Source: an uncultured Oscillospiraceae bacterium (lineage in GTDB: Bacteria; Bacillota; Clostridia; Oscillospirales; Oscillospiraceae). From it: a stretch of 64,000 nt of DNA. Shown here in pieces: positions 8,906 through 18,100 of this stretch. The stretch lies in NCBI GenBank assembly GCA_910587505.1, contig CAJULD010000016.1, positions 1-64,000 on the forward strand. Direction: 5' to 3'. A model generated the notes under the pieces. That model searched no databases. It was given only the letters and a program-made list of their open reading frames with translations, and was not told the DNA's origin. Position numbers and translations under genes: made by a program. The first letter of the stretch is position 1; every line of letters begins with the position of its first letter.

Positions 8906-9388
8906 CTATTTATGATACTTCCCACCCTCATTGATCTGAAATCCGCGGTAGATCTGTTCCAGCAGCATCACCCGCGCCAGGTGGTGGGGAAAGGTCATGG
9001 GAGACATGCTCAGGCGGACCCAGGCTTCCCTTTTCAGGCTCTCGTCCAGCCCGAAGGACCCGCCGATGAGAAAGGCCAGACACTTTTCGCTGCCTCTGGC
9101 GGCATCGCCCAGCAGCCGGGCCACCTCCTCGCTGGAGCGCAGTTTCCCCTCGATGCAAAGGGCTACCACCGCAGCTGCGGACGGCAGCCTGGCGCGGATG
9201 GCCGCCGCCTCTCTGGCAAGGGCCCGTCCGATCTCCGCCCGGGAGGGATTTTCCGGAAGACGCTGCTCCGGCAGCTCCACGATCTCCAGCCTGCAGTAAC
9301 GGCTCAGACGCCTGGCATACTCCGCCGCCGCGTCGATGTAGAACCGCTCTTTCATCCTGCCCACGCAGATGATTAAGACACGCTGCAT
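8906..9388 (-). CDS. rlmH: 23S rRNA pseudouridine-1915 N3-methyltransferase RlmH
   Basis: 160 residues; a SPOUT-class methylase that modifies pseudouridine 1915 of helix 69 in 23S rRNA. The C-terminal knot is clear: FLIGGSFGLDES, LSMSPMTFPHHLARVML and LEQIYRGFQINEGGKYHK, near-identical in layout to known RlmH. The start at 9388 is chosen because GGAGG precedes it and the product MQRVLIICVG is the usual N-terminus; an earlier in-frame codon at 9409 adds residues without a ribosome site. It overlaps the end of the upstream hydrolase gene by 16 bases, a pairing common in Firmicutes. Confidence 0.95.
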   Translation of the reverse strand: MQRVLIICVGRMKERFYIDAAAEYARRLSRYCRLEIVELPEQRLPENPSRAEIGRALAREAAAIRARLPSAAAVVALCIEGKLRSSEEVARLLGDAARGSEKCLAFLIGGSFGLDESLKREAWVRLSMSPMTFPHHLARVMLLEQIYRGFQINEGGKYHK

Positions 9389-10173
9389 ACCCCGTCCTCC
9401 AGAATGCACGCCTCGCTCATGGTGTCCCGCGGCGCGGCGGCCAGAGACAGTACCAGTCCTGCCGCCGCCAGCGCCTGCCGTACCGTCAGCAGCGCCAGCT
9501 CCGGCGTGTTGTTTTCATGGCTGAGATGGGCCAGCAGAATGGTCCGGGTCCCCGCCCGGACGCTCTCCACCGCGTATTCCGCCGCCGCATTGTTGCTCAG
9601 ATGGCCCCGTTCCCCCAGAATGCGCTTTTTCAGGGGATAGGGATAGGGGCCCGTCCGGAGCATCTCCACGTCGTGGTTGCTCTCCAGCACCAGAATGTCC
9701 GCTCCCAGCAGCCGTTGCCCCGTCTCCTCCACGATATACCCCGTATCGGTCAGATATCCCACCCGGCCCGGCGGGGTGGTGAAAAGCCACGCGGCGCTCT
9801 CCCGGCAGTCGTGGCTGGTGGGCAGAATCTCCGCCTGCACCGGGCCGAACGCGGCGGTATCCCCCAGCTCCATGGGCCGCAGCAACGGCTCCACCCCCGC
9901 CAGCCGGCAGCTCAGCTGCCGGGAGACGGCGGGAGTGCAGAAAATGGGGGTACGGTATTTTTTGATATAGGTAGACAGGCCGCTGACGTGGTCCGTGTGC
10001 TCATGGGTGATAAGGACCCCGGCGAGATCCTCCGGCGTCAGCCCCAGCGCCGCCAGAGACCGGCAGATTCTCCGGCAGGAGATTCCCATATCGATGAGCA
10101 GGTGGGTTTCTCCACAGGAGAGCAGCGCCGCGTTGCCCGAGGACCCGCTGGCGAGGGTGCGAATGGTGGTCAT
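9373..10173 (-). CDS. yycJ: Metallo-beta-lactamase-fold hydrolase, YycJ/WalJ family
   Basis: 266 residues. The N-terminus TIRTLASGSSGN and the metal motif THEHTDHVSGL (HxHxDH) define the YycJ (VicX/WalJ) subfamily; further metal ligands follow in TSHDCRES and the C-terminal AHLSHEN. In Bacillales the homologue lies with the WalRK two-component genes and affects cell-wall and replication coordination; here it is paired with rlmH instead. The exact substrate is unknown (double-strand exonuclease activity has been reported for family members). A ribosome site GAGGTAC precedes the ATG. No two-component gene adjoins it. Confidence 0.9.
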   Translation of the reverse strand: MTTIRTLASGSSGNAALLSCGETHLLIDMGISCRRICRSLAALGLTPEDLAGVLITHEHTDHVSGLSTYIKKYRTPIFCTPAVSRQLSCRLAGVEPLLRPMELGDTAAFGPVQAEILPTSHDCRESAAWLFTTPPGRVGYLTDTGYIVEETGQRLLGADILVLESNHDVEMLRTGPYPYPLKKRILGERGHLSNNAAAEYAVESVRAGTRTILLAHLSHENNTPELALLTVRQALAAAGLVLSLAAAPRDTMSEACILEDGVCSVS

Positions 10174-10248
10174 AAGTACCTCATGTTTTCTTATCTTTAC
10201 CGCGCCCCGCGCGGCAAACGGGATATTTTTCTCAAACAGGACCCGCCG

Positions 10249-10274
10249 GTACTTTTCCTGCGCAGGAAAAGTAC
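10249..10274. repeat. 26-bp perfect palindrome, intergenic
   Basis: GTACTTTTCCTGC at 10249-10261 is exactly mirrored by its complement to 10274. It is followed by CCAGAGAAAAAGC and a GC-rich run. The layout (NTTTTCC/GGAAAAN hairpin, A-rich spacer, GC hairpin) recurs near 41676 and 63391, so this is probably one of a family of dispersed intergenic elements. Confidence 0.6.
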
Positions 10275-10321
10275 CCAGAGAAAAAGCGGCCGCGGCGCGC
10301 AGCGCCGCAGATCAAAACAAA

Positions 10322-10353
10322 CCATCCTCGAAAACAGATGTTTTCGAGGATGG
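10322..10353 (-). terminator. Terminator of murA
   Basis: A perfect 15-bp inverted repeat (10322-10336 with 10339-10353) starts seven bases past the murA stop. On the minus strand the stem is followed by TTTGTTTTG. Confidence 0.85.
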
Positions 10354-10359
10354 ACGAAC

Positions 10360-11658
10360 TCACCCTGCGTTGCTGACGGCCAGCTCCTCTTCCGGTATCT
10401 CCACGGCCCGGATACGGCCTCCCACGCCCCGAATCTTTCCGATCACATCCTCGTACCCACGTTCAATGTACTGAACATTGGTGATCTCGCTGATTCCGTG
10501 GGCTGCCAGGGCCGCCACCAGCATGGCGGCTCCCGCCCGCAGGTCGCAGGCCTCCATCTGAGCTCCCGTCAGGCGCTCCACTCCCTCGATGATGGCCAGA
10601 TTGCCGTCCACCTGGATCTGTGCGCCCATGCGCTTGAACTCGTCGGTGTAGCGGAAGCGGGTGTTCCATACGCTGTCGGTAATAATGCTGGTCCCCTGTG
10701 CCAGGCACAGGGCCACGGCCACCTGGGGCTGCATATCGGTGGGAAAACCGGGGTAGGGCATGGTCTTGATGTTGGCGCGGGCCAGGGGCCCGATCCGGCT
10801 GACCAGAAGGCTGTCGTCCACCTCGTGGATCTCCACGCCCATTTCCGCCATTTTGGCGGAAATGCAGTCCATGTGCTTGGGGATGATGTTGCAGATCTTC
10901 ACCTCGCCGCCGCAGGCCGCCACGGCGGCCATATAGGTGCCCGCCTCGATCTGGTCGGGAATAATGGAGTAGCTCCCGCCCCGCAGGCGGCTGACCCCTC
11001 TTACCTTGATAACGTCGGTGCCCGCGCCCATGATGTTGGCCCCCATGGAGTTGAGGAAGTTGGCCACGTCCACGATATGGGGCTCCTTGGCGGCGTTTTC
11101 AATGACGGTCATGCCCTCCGCCATGGCGGAGGCCAGCATGATATTGATGGTGGCGCCCACGGACACCTTGTCAAAGAAGATATTGGCCCCCTTCACCCGT
11201 CCACCGGCGGCTTCCGCCATAACAAAGCCGCCGTGGGTGTCCACCTGGGCCCCCAGGGCGCGGAAGCCCTTCAGATGCTGGTCGATGGGACGGGTGCTGC
11301 CAAAATCACAGCCTCCCGGCAGCGCTACGTCCGCCGAGCCGAACCGGCCCAGCAGCGCGCCCAGCATATAATAGGAAGCCCGGCAACGGCGGGCGCTCTC
11401 ATAGGGAACACGGCCGTTACGCAGATGGGTGCTGTCGATTTCCACGGTATGCGGGTTTACATAACGCACTTTCGCGCCAAGGTCCTGCAAAATGCCCAGC
11501 AGGAGGGTCACGTCGCTGATCTGGGGCATGTTCTCGATGCGGCAGGGTCCGCTGACCATCAGGGCTGCGGGGATAATGGCAACTGCGGCGTTCTTCGCGC
11601 CGCTGATATGGATCTCTCCAAACAAGGGCCGTCCGCCCTCGACAATATACTTGGTCAA
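10360..11658 (-). CDS. murA: UDP-N-acetylglucosamine 1-carboxyvinyltransferase MurA
   Basis: 432 residues; it adds enolpyruvate from PEP to UDP-GlcNAc, the first committed step of peptidoglycan synthesis. The fold's conserved Lys22 (SGAKNAA) and the active-site Cys117 in PGGCDFG are present; a Cys here predicts sensitivity to fosfomycin. I place the start at a TTG at 11658: AAAGAGGTG lies seven bases before it and the product begins MTKYIVEGG, the usual MurA N-terminus. An upstream TTG at 11679 has no ribosome site. Length is standard. The gene has its own promoter and terminator, separating it from yycJ. Confidence 0.95.
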   Translation of the reverse strand: MTKYIVEGGRPLFGEIHISGAKNAAVAIIPAALMVSGPCRIENMPQISDVTLLLGILQDLGAKVRYVNPHTVEIDSTHLRNGRVPYESARRCRASYYMLGALLGRFGSADVALPGGCDFGSTRPIDQHLKGFRALGAQVDTHGGFVMAEAAGGRVKGANIFFDKVSVGATINIMLASAMAEGMTVIENAAKEPHIVDVANFLNSMGANIMGAGTDVIKVRGVSRLRGGSYSIIPDQIEAGTYMAAVAACGGEVKICNIIPKHMDCISAKMAEMGVEIHEVDDSLLVSRIGPLARANIKTMPYPGFPTDMQPQVAVALCLAQGTSIITDSVWNTRFRYTDEFKRMGAQIQVDGNLAIIEGVERLTGAQMEACDLRAGAAMLVAALAAHGISEITNVQYIERGYEDVIGKIRGVGGRIRAVEIPEEELAVSNAG

Positions 11659-11771
11659 AGATTTGCACCTCTTTGTCAATATATCGGCCTATCAGGTACA
11701 GTTTACCCAGGCCGCAACACTTCATACCGAAAATTACAGTAATCAGTGGGCATAATCACAGATACTAACCC

Positions 11772-11799
11772 AGTATATCAGATTTTTTTGTAAAATCAA
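11772..11799 (-). promoter_or_regulatory. Likely murA promoter
   Basis: On the minus strand, TTGATT (11794-11799) and TATACT (11772-11777) are separated by 16 bp, about 110 bp before the murA start. Confidence 0.5.
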
Positions 11800-11885
11800 T
11801 GGGGACAAAAGAAATTTATTCATAAATTTTTAATAATTTCCGTCTGGTTTTTGGAAATCCAGATAAATGCCGGGGGCATGCGGCC

Positions 11886-11912
11886 AAAAAAAGGGAGCCG
11901 GATGGCTCCCTT
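11886..11912 (-). terminator. Terminator of the permease gene
   Basis: GGGAGCC (11893-11899) pairs with GGCTCCC (11904-11910); on the minus strand the stem is followed by seven T residues. Confidence 0.8.
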
Positions 11913-11917
11913 CCCTG

Positions 11918-13018
11918 CTACTCCCTCCGCAGGGCCTCCAGCCCTGCGGCCGCGGCGGTAAACCCCGCCGCCAGCAAAATCAGCCGCCCCGCGGCGTCCC
12001 GGCTCCCCTCGCAGCAGCGCAGATACAGCGACGCCGGCAGCCATCGGCAGAGGGGGGCCAGCCGGGGGAAAAACAGCGTAATGTCCGCGAATACCGGAGA
12101 GAGAACGAAGACGGAGGCCGCGGCGAAAGGAATCGCCGCCGGCAGCGCCTTCCACACCGGGGGGAACGCCGTCAGGACCAAGGTGGCCGCGCCCAGCGCC
12201 GCCAGATACGCTCCCAACGCCAGCACGCTCCATCCTCCGCTCCCCGCAGCAAGCAGTCCCGCCGCCCCCAGACAGAAGGCGGGAATTAACGACCCCAGCA
12301 GCCTGGGCAGGCGCAGCGGCACGCCGCCCAGGCAGGGCCGCATCCGCTTTGCGCCGCCGGTTTCCTGCCAGCGGCCCAGATCCACCCCGGCAAACAGCGT
12401 CCAGACCAGCATGGCGGCGGCCAGACTGCCCCGGAGAATCCGGGCCATGCTGCCTTCCGTCAGGGACGGCAGGCTCAAAGAACGGCCGTCCAGCGTCTCC
12501 ATGGCAAGCTGTACCTGCCGGACCGGGGGCAGGGCGTCCTGTGAAAGCGCCGCCCCGGCGGCGATCCCGCTGGCGCGCAGGTAGTCCGCCGCGATCTGCG
12601 CTGCCGTCAGTTCCAGCAGCGCGGCAGCGGCGGTTTCCCGCACCAGGGGGTAGACCGCGGAGCCGGGCCCGGTAAGCAGCGTAATCAGGCGCTCCTGCTC
12701 TCCGGACGGCAGCCGCTCCGCAAAATCCTCCGGGAGCAGCAGCGCGCAGTCCCACTGACTGGCGGCCACCCTCTTCCGGGCGGTGGCCTCGTCGGTGAAG
12801 ACAAAGCGGACCGCCCCGCCGCTCCGGCGCTCCAGCGCCTCCCGGAAGGCCTCGCCTCCGGCGGGGATCACCGCCCCCACCTGAACGGCGGCTTCTCCGG
12901 AGGACGGCAGGACGCCTCTCACCGCGGCGCCCAGCGCCAGGGCCAGCAGCAGGGCGCATCCGAACCGGACCCGGTTCCGGCGGAGGGACAGGCCCAGAGA
13001 AAGGAAAAAATATCTCAT
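11918..13018 (-). CDS. ABC-2-type transporter permease-like membrane protein
   Basis: 366 residues. One N-terminal membrane helix (about 17-36) is followed by an extracytoplasmic domain of about 150 residues, then about five hydrophobic helices in the C-terminal half. This is the layout of ABC-2/ABC-3 export permeases of the DUF3533/YhgE-like kind, but I see no diagnostic motif. No ATPase gene adjoins it, so it may work with a partner elsewhere or not be a transporter. A terminator follows directly. A longer Arg/Gly-rich frame overlaps it on the same strand in another phase (11820-12959) and is discarded as a GC-rich shadow. Confidence 0.65.
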   Translation of the reverse strand: MRYFFLSLGLSLRRNRVRFGCALLLALALGAAVRGVLPSSGEAAVQVGAVIPAGGEAFREALERRSGGAVRFVFTDEATARKRVAASQWDCALLLPEDFAERLPSGEQERLITLLTGPGSAVYPLVRETAAAALLELTAAQIAADYLRASGIAAGAALSQDALPPVRQVQLAMETLDGRSLSLPSLTEGSMARILRGSLAAAMLVWTLFAGVDLGRWQETGGAKRMRPCLGGVPLRLPRLLGSLIPAFCLGAAGLLAAGSGGWSVLALGAYLAALGAATLVLTAFPPVWKALPAAIPFAAASVFVLSPVFADITLFFPRLAPLCRWLPASLYLRCCEGSRDAAGRLILLAAGFTAAAAGLEALRRE

Positions 13019-13157
13019 AACGACTCCCCGGTCACTTGACAGCAGTATTCAGAGATTCCTTTGGGCGTTTCTCTCTGAATGGGGCCTGCTTTTTCCCCGT
13101 TTGCGCAGTATAAGCAGCAGAATTGTAATGGAAACGTCAATGCGGCAGGCCGGGGCG

Positions 13158-13197
13158 CCTCCAGGCGGCAAACTCCTGCGGAGAGCTTTTTGACAAG
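13158..13197. repeat. Dispersed 40-bp intergenic repeat, copy 1
   Basis: This segment, with core GGCGGCAAACTCCTGCGGAG followed by GCTTTTTGACA, recurs at 55418-55457 with about three mismatches in 40. Both copies are intergenic. Confidence 0.75.
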
Positions 13198-13224
13198 CCG
13201 CTTATACTGCTTCCTGAAAAAGTA

Positions 13225-14367
13225 TCAGATCGCTTCGTTTTTCAGCTTCTCCGTGAAATCCTTCATCGCCTCGGAAATCCTGATCTGCTGGGGGCACACC
13301 GCCTCGCAGCTGCGGCAGCCCACACAGGCGGAGGGCTTCTTCTCCTCCGGGTAAGACGCAAGCGCCATGGGGGCGATGAAGCCGCCGTCGGAGAAATTGT
13401 GCTCATTATACAGCTTGATAAGCTCCGGAATGTCCAGCCCCTGGGGACAGTGGCCGGTGCAGTAGCGGCAGGCCGTGCAGGGCAGGGTCCTGCGGCCCAG
13501 CATCTCGTCGGCAATCTCCAGCAGCACCGCCATTTCCTTCTCCGTCAGAGGCTTCTCCGTCTCAAAAGTGCGGATATTCTCCTCCAGCTGCTCCATATTG
13601 GACATACCGGAGAGAGTCACCGTCACCTCGGGAATGGACTGGAGGAACCGGAAGGCCCATGCGGGAACCGTCTCCTCAGGACGCAGGGCGGCGAGGCGGG
13701 CGGAGTGGCTCTCTCCCAGTCTGGCCAGACGGCCACCCCGGACCGGCTCCATCACCCAGACGGGAATATGGTACTCTTTGAGCAGCTCCACCTTGGCCCT
13801 GGCGTCCTGGAAGGTCCAGTCCAGATAGTTCAGCTGAATCTGGCAGAACTCCATGTGATCGCCGTAAGCCTCCAGAAAACGGCGCATCACCGCCACGCTG
13901 CCGTGGGCGGAGAAACCCAGGTGTCTGATCCTGCCGTTGGCCTTCTGCCGGGTCAGATAAGCGTCGGTCCCATATTGGGGGTCCAGATACTGGTCGATGT
14001 TCATCTCGCAGATGTTGTGGAACAGGTAGAAATCGAAGTAGTCCACCCGGCACTTTTCCAGCTGCTTTTCAAAGATCTCCTCCACCCTGCCGAAGCTGCT
14101 CAGATCATAGCCGGGAAACTTGGTCGCCAGACAGAAACTGTCCCGCGGGTAACGGGCCAGCGCCTTGCCCATCACCAGCTCGGAGTTGCCGCTGTGATAG
14201 CCCCAGGCGGTGTCATAGTAATTGACCCCATGGGACATGGCATAGTCCACCATCTCCAGAGCGGCGGCCTCGTCGATGCGGCTGTCGTCTCCCTCGATCA
14301 CGGGCAGCCGCATGGCGCCCAGTCCCAGAGCGGAGAGCCGCTTATTCTGAAATTGCCGGTAAATCAT
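13225..14367 (-). CDS. Aldo/keto reductase with C-terminal 2[4Fe-4S] ferredoxin domain
   Basis: 380 residues. The N-terminal TIM barrel (about 1-280) carries the aldo/keto reductase signatures GLGAMRLP, YYDTAWGYHSGNSE and a conserved Tyr/Lys/His set (LATKF, FYLFHNI). The C-terminal part holds two ferredoxin clusters, CTACRYCTGHCP and CVGCRSCEAVCP. This fusion family is widespread in anaerobes; substrates are mostly unknown, and the Fe-S domain presumably couples the flavin-free reductase to another electron carrier. The promoter at 14404-14432 is divergent from the HD/CYTH operon promoter, so the two loci share an upstream region of about 275 bp. Confidence 0.9.
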   Translation of the reverse strand: MIYRQFQNKRLSALGLGAMRLPVIEGDDSRIDEAAALEMVDYAMSHGVNYYDTAWGYHSGNSELVMGKALARYPRDSFCLATKFPGYDLSSFGRVEEIFEKQLEKCRVDYFDFYLFHNICEMNIDQYLDPQYGTDAYLTRQKANGRIRHLGFSAHGSVAVMRRFLEAYGDHMEFCQIQLNYLDWTFQDARAKVELLKEYHIPVWVMEPVRGGRLARLGESHSARLAALRPEETVPAWAFRFLQSIPEVTVTLSGMSNMEQLEENIRTFETEKPLTEKEMAVLLEIADEMLGRRTLPCTACRYCTGHCPQGLDIPELIKLYNEHNFSDGGFIAPMALASYPEEKKPSACVGCRSCEAVCPQQIRISEAMKDFTEKLKNEAI

Positions 14368-14403
14368 GTAAAATCCTCCTGCAAAAATATGATATTGACC
14401 TCT

Positions 14404-14432
14404 ATTATACGGAGGATTACAGAAATTGCAAA
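14404..14432 (-). promoter_or_regulatory. Promoter of the aldo/keto reductase gene
   Basis: On the minus strand TTTGCA (14427-14432) and TATAAT (14404-14409) are separated by 17 bp, 37 bp before the start codon. Confidence 0.65.
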
Positions 14433-14529
14433 TGCTTTTTGATTATCGCATCCTATACGCAAAAGGTATAAAAACGCAGGGTCCCCCTGGGACCTGTGCC
14501 AGCATACGAGGAAATAAAAGCCTGTTGCC

Positions 14530-14559
14530 TTGACACTGGATACAGCTATATTATATAAT
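14530..14559 (+). promoter_or_regulatory. Promoter of the HD/CYTH/dGTPase operon
   Basis: TTGACA at 14530-14535 and TATAAT at 14554-14559 are 18 bp apart, about 80 bp upstream of the first gene. Confidence 0.65.
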
Positions 14560-14641
14560 AGAACCCTCATGACAGCAGTGGATGGTGAAACGCCGGCTTC
14601 TGTTGCTGTTTTGTATTGACTGAATACTTTTGGAGGTAAAC

Positions 14642-15055
14642 ATGATACGATTGCAGGCGGAAATGGCTGTAATCAGCACAATTAACGATGTGCTGAAACG
14701 GCTTCCGGAAGGTGCAGAGGACATTTCCATTGCCAGGGGAACTGTTCTTCGCCACACCCGCGATTTGGAAGACATGAGCGGTTACGCGATTATTAATGCA
14801 TTTTCAGAACAGGCCATCGATCAGTTTCTGGAGGACAACCATACTCTGTTTCAGTTCGTTCCATACACCGCAGAGGGACCGGATGCTACCTATCGTCTGC
14901 GGCTGGAAAACCTGCAGCTTCCCGATGCCTCTCAGGGAATGGCAACGAAAGAGTTTTCCGATGCGCTTATTAAGCAAATCATCGTTCATTTGGATCCGGC
15001 AATCAACTATCCTTCTGATTTATTGCAAAAAATGGGCATCGTGGATGATTTATAG
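14642..15055 (+). CDS. Unknown small protein, first gene of the HD/CYTH/dGTPase operon
   Basis: 137 residues that I do not recognise. The ATG at 14642 follows GGAGG; a TTG four codons earlier overlaps that ribosome site and is rejected. The protein is acidic, predicted soluble, with an N-terminal helix (about 1-22), a mixed middle and a C-terminal helical end. No Cys pair, P-loop or HTH is visible. It lies 89 bp before a giant HD/CYTH protein on the same strand behind a consensus promoter, and shares its lower GC content. An accessory, sensor or regulatory partner role is an inference from position only. Confidence 0.75.
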   Translation: MIRLQAEMAVISTINDVLKRLPEGAEDISIARGTVLRHTRDLEDMSGYAIINAFSEQAIDQFLEDNHTLFQFVPYTAEGPDATYRLRLENLQLPDASQGMATKEFSDALIKQIIVHLDPAINYPSDLLQKMGIVDDL

Positions 15056-15144
15056 GCGAGCCTGAAAAAAGCTGCACGTTCGTATGAACGCTGAACTGAG
15101 AGCAGACGCGTATACCCGCAGCTGGAAGGAGCAAAAGAACAGTT

Positions 15145-18100
15145 ATGTATCTATCTGTATGTGACTCAGAACAAAATACTGCGGCTCATGTCATTCAGGA
15201 CCAGAACTGGAAAGAGACAAAACAGTTCCGGGATCCTGTGTATGGTTATATCCAGGTTCCAGTCCCTTACGTTCGCTATTTGATTGATACGAGTTATATG
15301 CAGCGCATCAAGGGTGTCGCCCAGTCCGGGTTACGCCCGCTGTTCGCTGCTGCTACGCATGACCGGTTTGCTCATTCAATTGGCGTATACCGCTTCGCCA
15401 TGCAGCTGTATGACAGCTTTTGCAAAAGCGCGTTGGATGCACTGAAGCACACAGAGAAATTGAATAATGAAGAGATCAGGTCGCTTGAAAACGAACTTCT
15501 TGAGTGGAAAAACCTTCTTGCCATTGCGTCTATTCTCCATGACATAGGCCATCCGATTCAGTCGCACTCAATGGAATTCCTGTATGACGACGTGTTTCTC
15601 AAATTTCCGGACGAAGAGGAAGATCTGCCCCTCAAAGCCATCCAGAAGTTTGACAAAGACGAGCTGGAGCGTACGAAGAGACAATATCAGTTGGTCCGTG
15701 AGCAAAAGATATCTTATGAACACTCCCCATTTGCAGATGCTATGGCAAAGAAAAAGAGAATGCTCAACCGCATTTTTCGCTCGGACCCTCAATATCAGAT
15801 TCCGGCGGATGACAACAATTATAAAGGGAATCCCCATGAGCGTATGAGCGCATACTATATTCTCACCGATAAAACTCTGCGTGAGAATATCCGCACTCTC
15901 TGCAACTCCTATCGGAAGGAGCATTTTGGCGAAAATCAGGCGATCCCTGAAGCCGGGTTGGCGGATACACTGGATTTTATCTGCCGCATGATTACCGGCA
16001 CCCGCTATAATGTTCCCACCAATTTCAAGAGCCATCAGGCGGATCAAAAATACAGCATGCGAAACTGTGTGATCTCCATTTTGAACGGCACGATTGATGC
16101 GGACAGTATGGACTATATTATGCGAAACTCTTATTCCTCCGGCTATGAAACCAGCGAGGTGGATCACTACCGATTTTGCAGTGCGCTCTCCGTCTATATT
16201 GAGCAGGGGCAGATGTTCCTTGCCTGGCGGAAGAGTGCGCTCAGCGTGATCGAAGGATTTATCAGTGCCCGCAACTACGAGCCGCGGTGGCTGTATAGCC
16301 ACCACAAGGTCGTCTATCAGGACATCCTCATGAAAGAAATGCTGATTGATGCCGTCGCTTATCTTTCGCTTCGCGTGCAGGAGAGCAACCGCGCAGCCGG
16401 CCCCGGATCGCTGAATACATGGATTCATTACCCGTTCTTCACCTATATACTCTCCCCGTTCCAGCCCTTCTCCGCAGAGCGACACCTGTTCTACCAGTCC
16501 GTGGATGGGGATATAGAGAACTTTTTCAAGCAGACCGCTCTGGAAATGGAACAGAGATTCACAGATCCCGGGGTTGGAGCAGACGAGAGCGCGCTGATCC
16601 AGGAATATCTGGAACTCTATCATGAGAATGATTCCCGCCAGCATAAGAAGAGTCTGTGGAAGTCTTTTTCTGAATACAAACAGGCCATTACTGCCATTGC
16701 CCGCAGACTGGACACAGATTTTGACACGATCAACCGCTATACGCTGGAATTGATCCGGCAGGGTCTGATGACAAAAGGATTTCATTTGGCAGAATCAGAG
16801 GGCAGAGAGAACGGAGATTCCACTACCGGACACTATCAGAACGAAGTGATTTATTATCCCCGCAGCCGGCACGAACAGCGGCAGGTGTCCAAAACCACTG
16901 ACGGCAGCAATAATGTGAACAGCATTATCACCCAGTTTATTCCCCGGATATTTGAAAGTTTTGATCCGAAATACTGCCGGATTAAGATCGTCTGTCCCAG
17001 GATTAAGGATTTTTCCAGGGAACAGGTTCTTATGGGCGGAAAGCATTACATGCTGTCAGAGATGCTGGAACCGGAAAAGGGACGCCGTCCCTGCTTTCCG
17101 TACCTGTTCTATCGTCCTGCGGAGGACGCATCGGACAAAACAGACTACAAAGAAAAATTTTTTGCGGCGCTGGAGGCTTACTGCCGCCGGCGGCTTATGA
17201 ACGCACCTCCAGGAGGAAACATGTCATTTCAAGCCAAAAAGGGAAAATACATCCGGGATGTGGTCCATGGAGATATTTTCTTACCGGAGCGGTTCCTTGC
17301 CGTCATTGATACGCCGGAATTTCAACGGCTGAGACGTATCAAACAGCTGGCCACGGCCACTCAGGTCTTTCCAAATGCGGGACACAGCCGCTTTTCCCAT
17401 TCCCTGGGCACTTATCATGTGATGACCAGGATCATAGAGCATTTTGAAAGACTGTGCGCTGCCCAGGGAATGCACCTGTTTCATAACAGTCAGGAGCGGG
17501 ACATCGTGCTGCTGTCTGCGCTGCTGCATGACGTGGGCCATGGTCCATATTCTCACGCCTTTGAGCATGTATCCGGGAACAGGTCTCATGAGGAGTGGAC
17601 CGCCCACATTATTCTGGACAGGCAGACGCGGCTGAACACTGTACTCCGGGAGCTGTTTGGAGAGGATTCTCCCCGGCGGATCGTGGATTGCATCAATCAT
17701 AAGAAGGCCAGTCCCGACAACTTCTCTTTTGCCGACATCTATCCTACACTTATCAGTAGCCAGTTGGACGCCGACCGCCTGGATTATCTTATGCGCGACT
17801 CCTACAACACGGCCATCCAGTTTGGCAATGTAGACATACAGAACCTGATTTCTGCCATGCGCATTACAGTCATTGACCAGAGGTACAGCGTGGCCATAGA
17901 TGAGGCAAATCTTTCCATGGTGGAGCACTTTTTGTTTGGCCGGTTCAAGATGTACGAGACCGTATACTATAACAACTACAAGCTGTTTTCAGAGGAACTC
18001 CTGCAGCGGATTTTCAAGCGGGTCGGCGCGTTGATCGCAGAAGATGACAGCTGGAAGACCGAGATGCAGCAAAGCGCGTCCGGAAAGGCTATGTGCAGTA

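Noticed and set aside
9517..11742. A 741-residue plus-strand frame across yycJ and murA
   Set aside because: Spans two clear minus-strand genes and a terminator. Composition is typical of a shadow frame.
11820..12959. Arg/Gly-rich frame overlapping the permease in another phase
   Set aside because: Runs past the permease terminator and has no hydrophobic pattern; the 11918-13018 frame has proper membrane segments.
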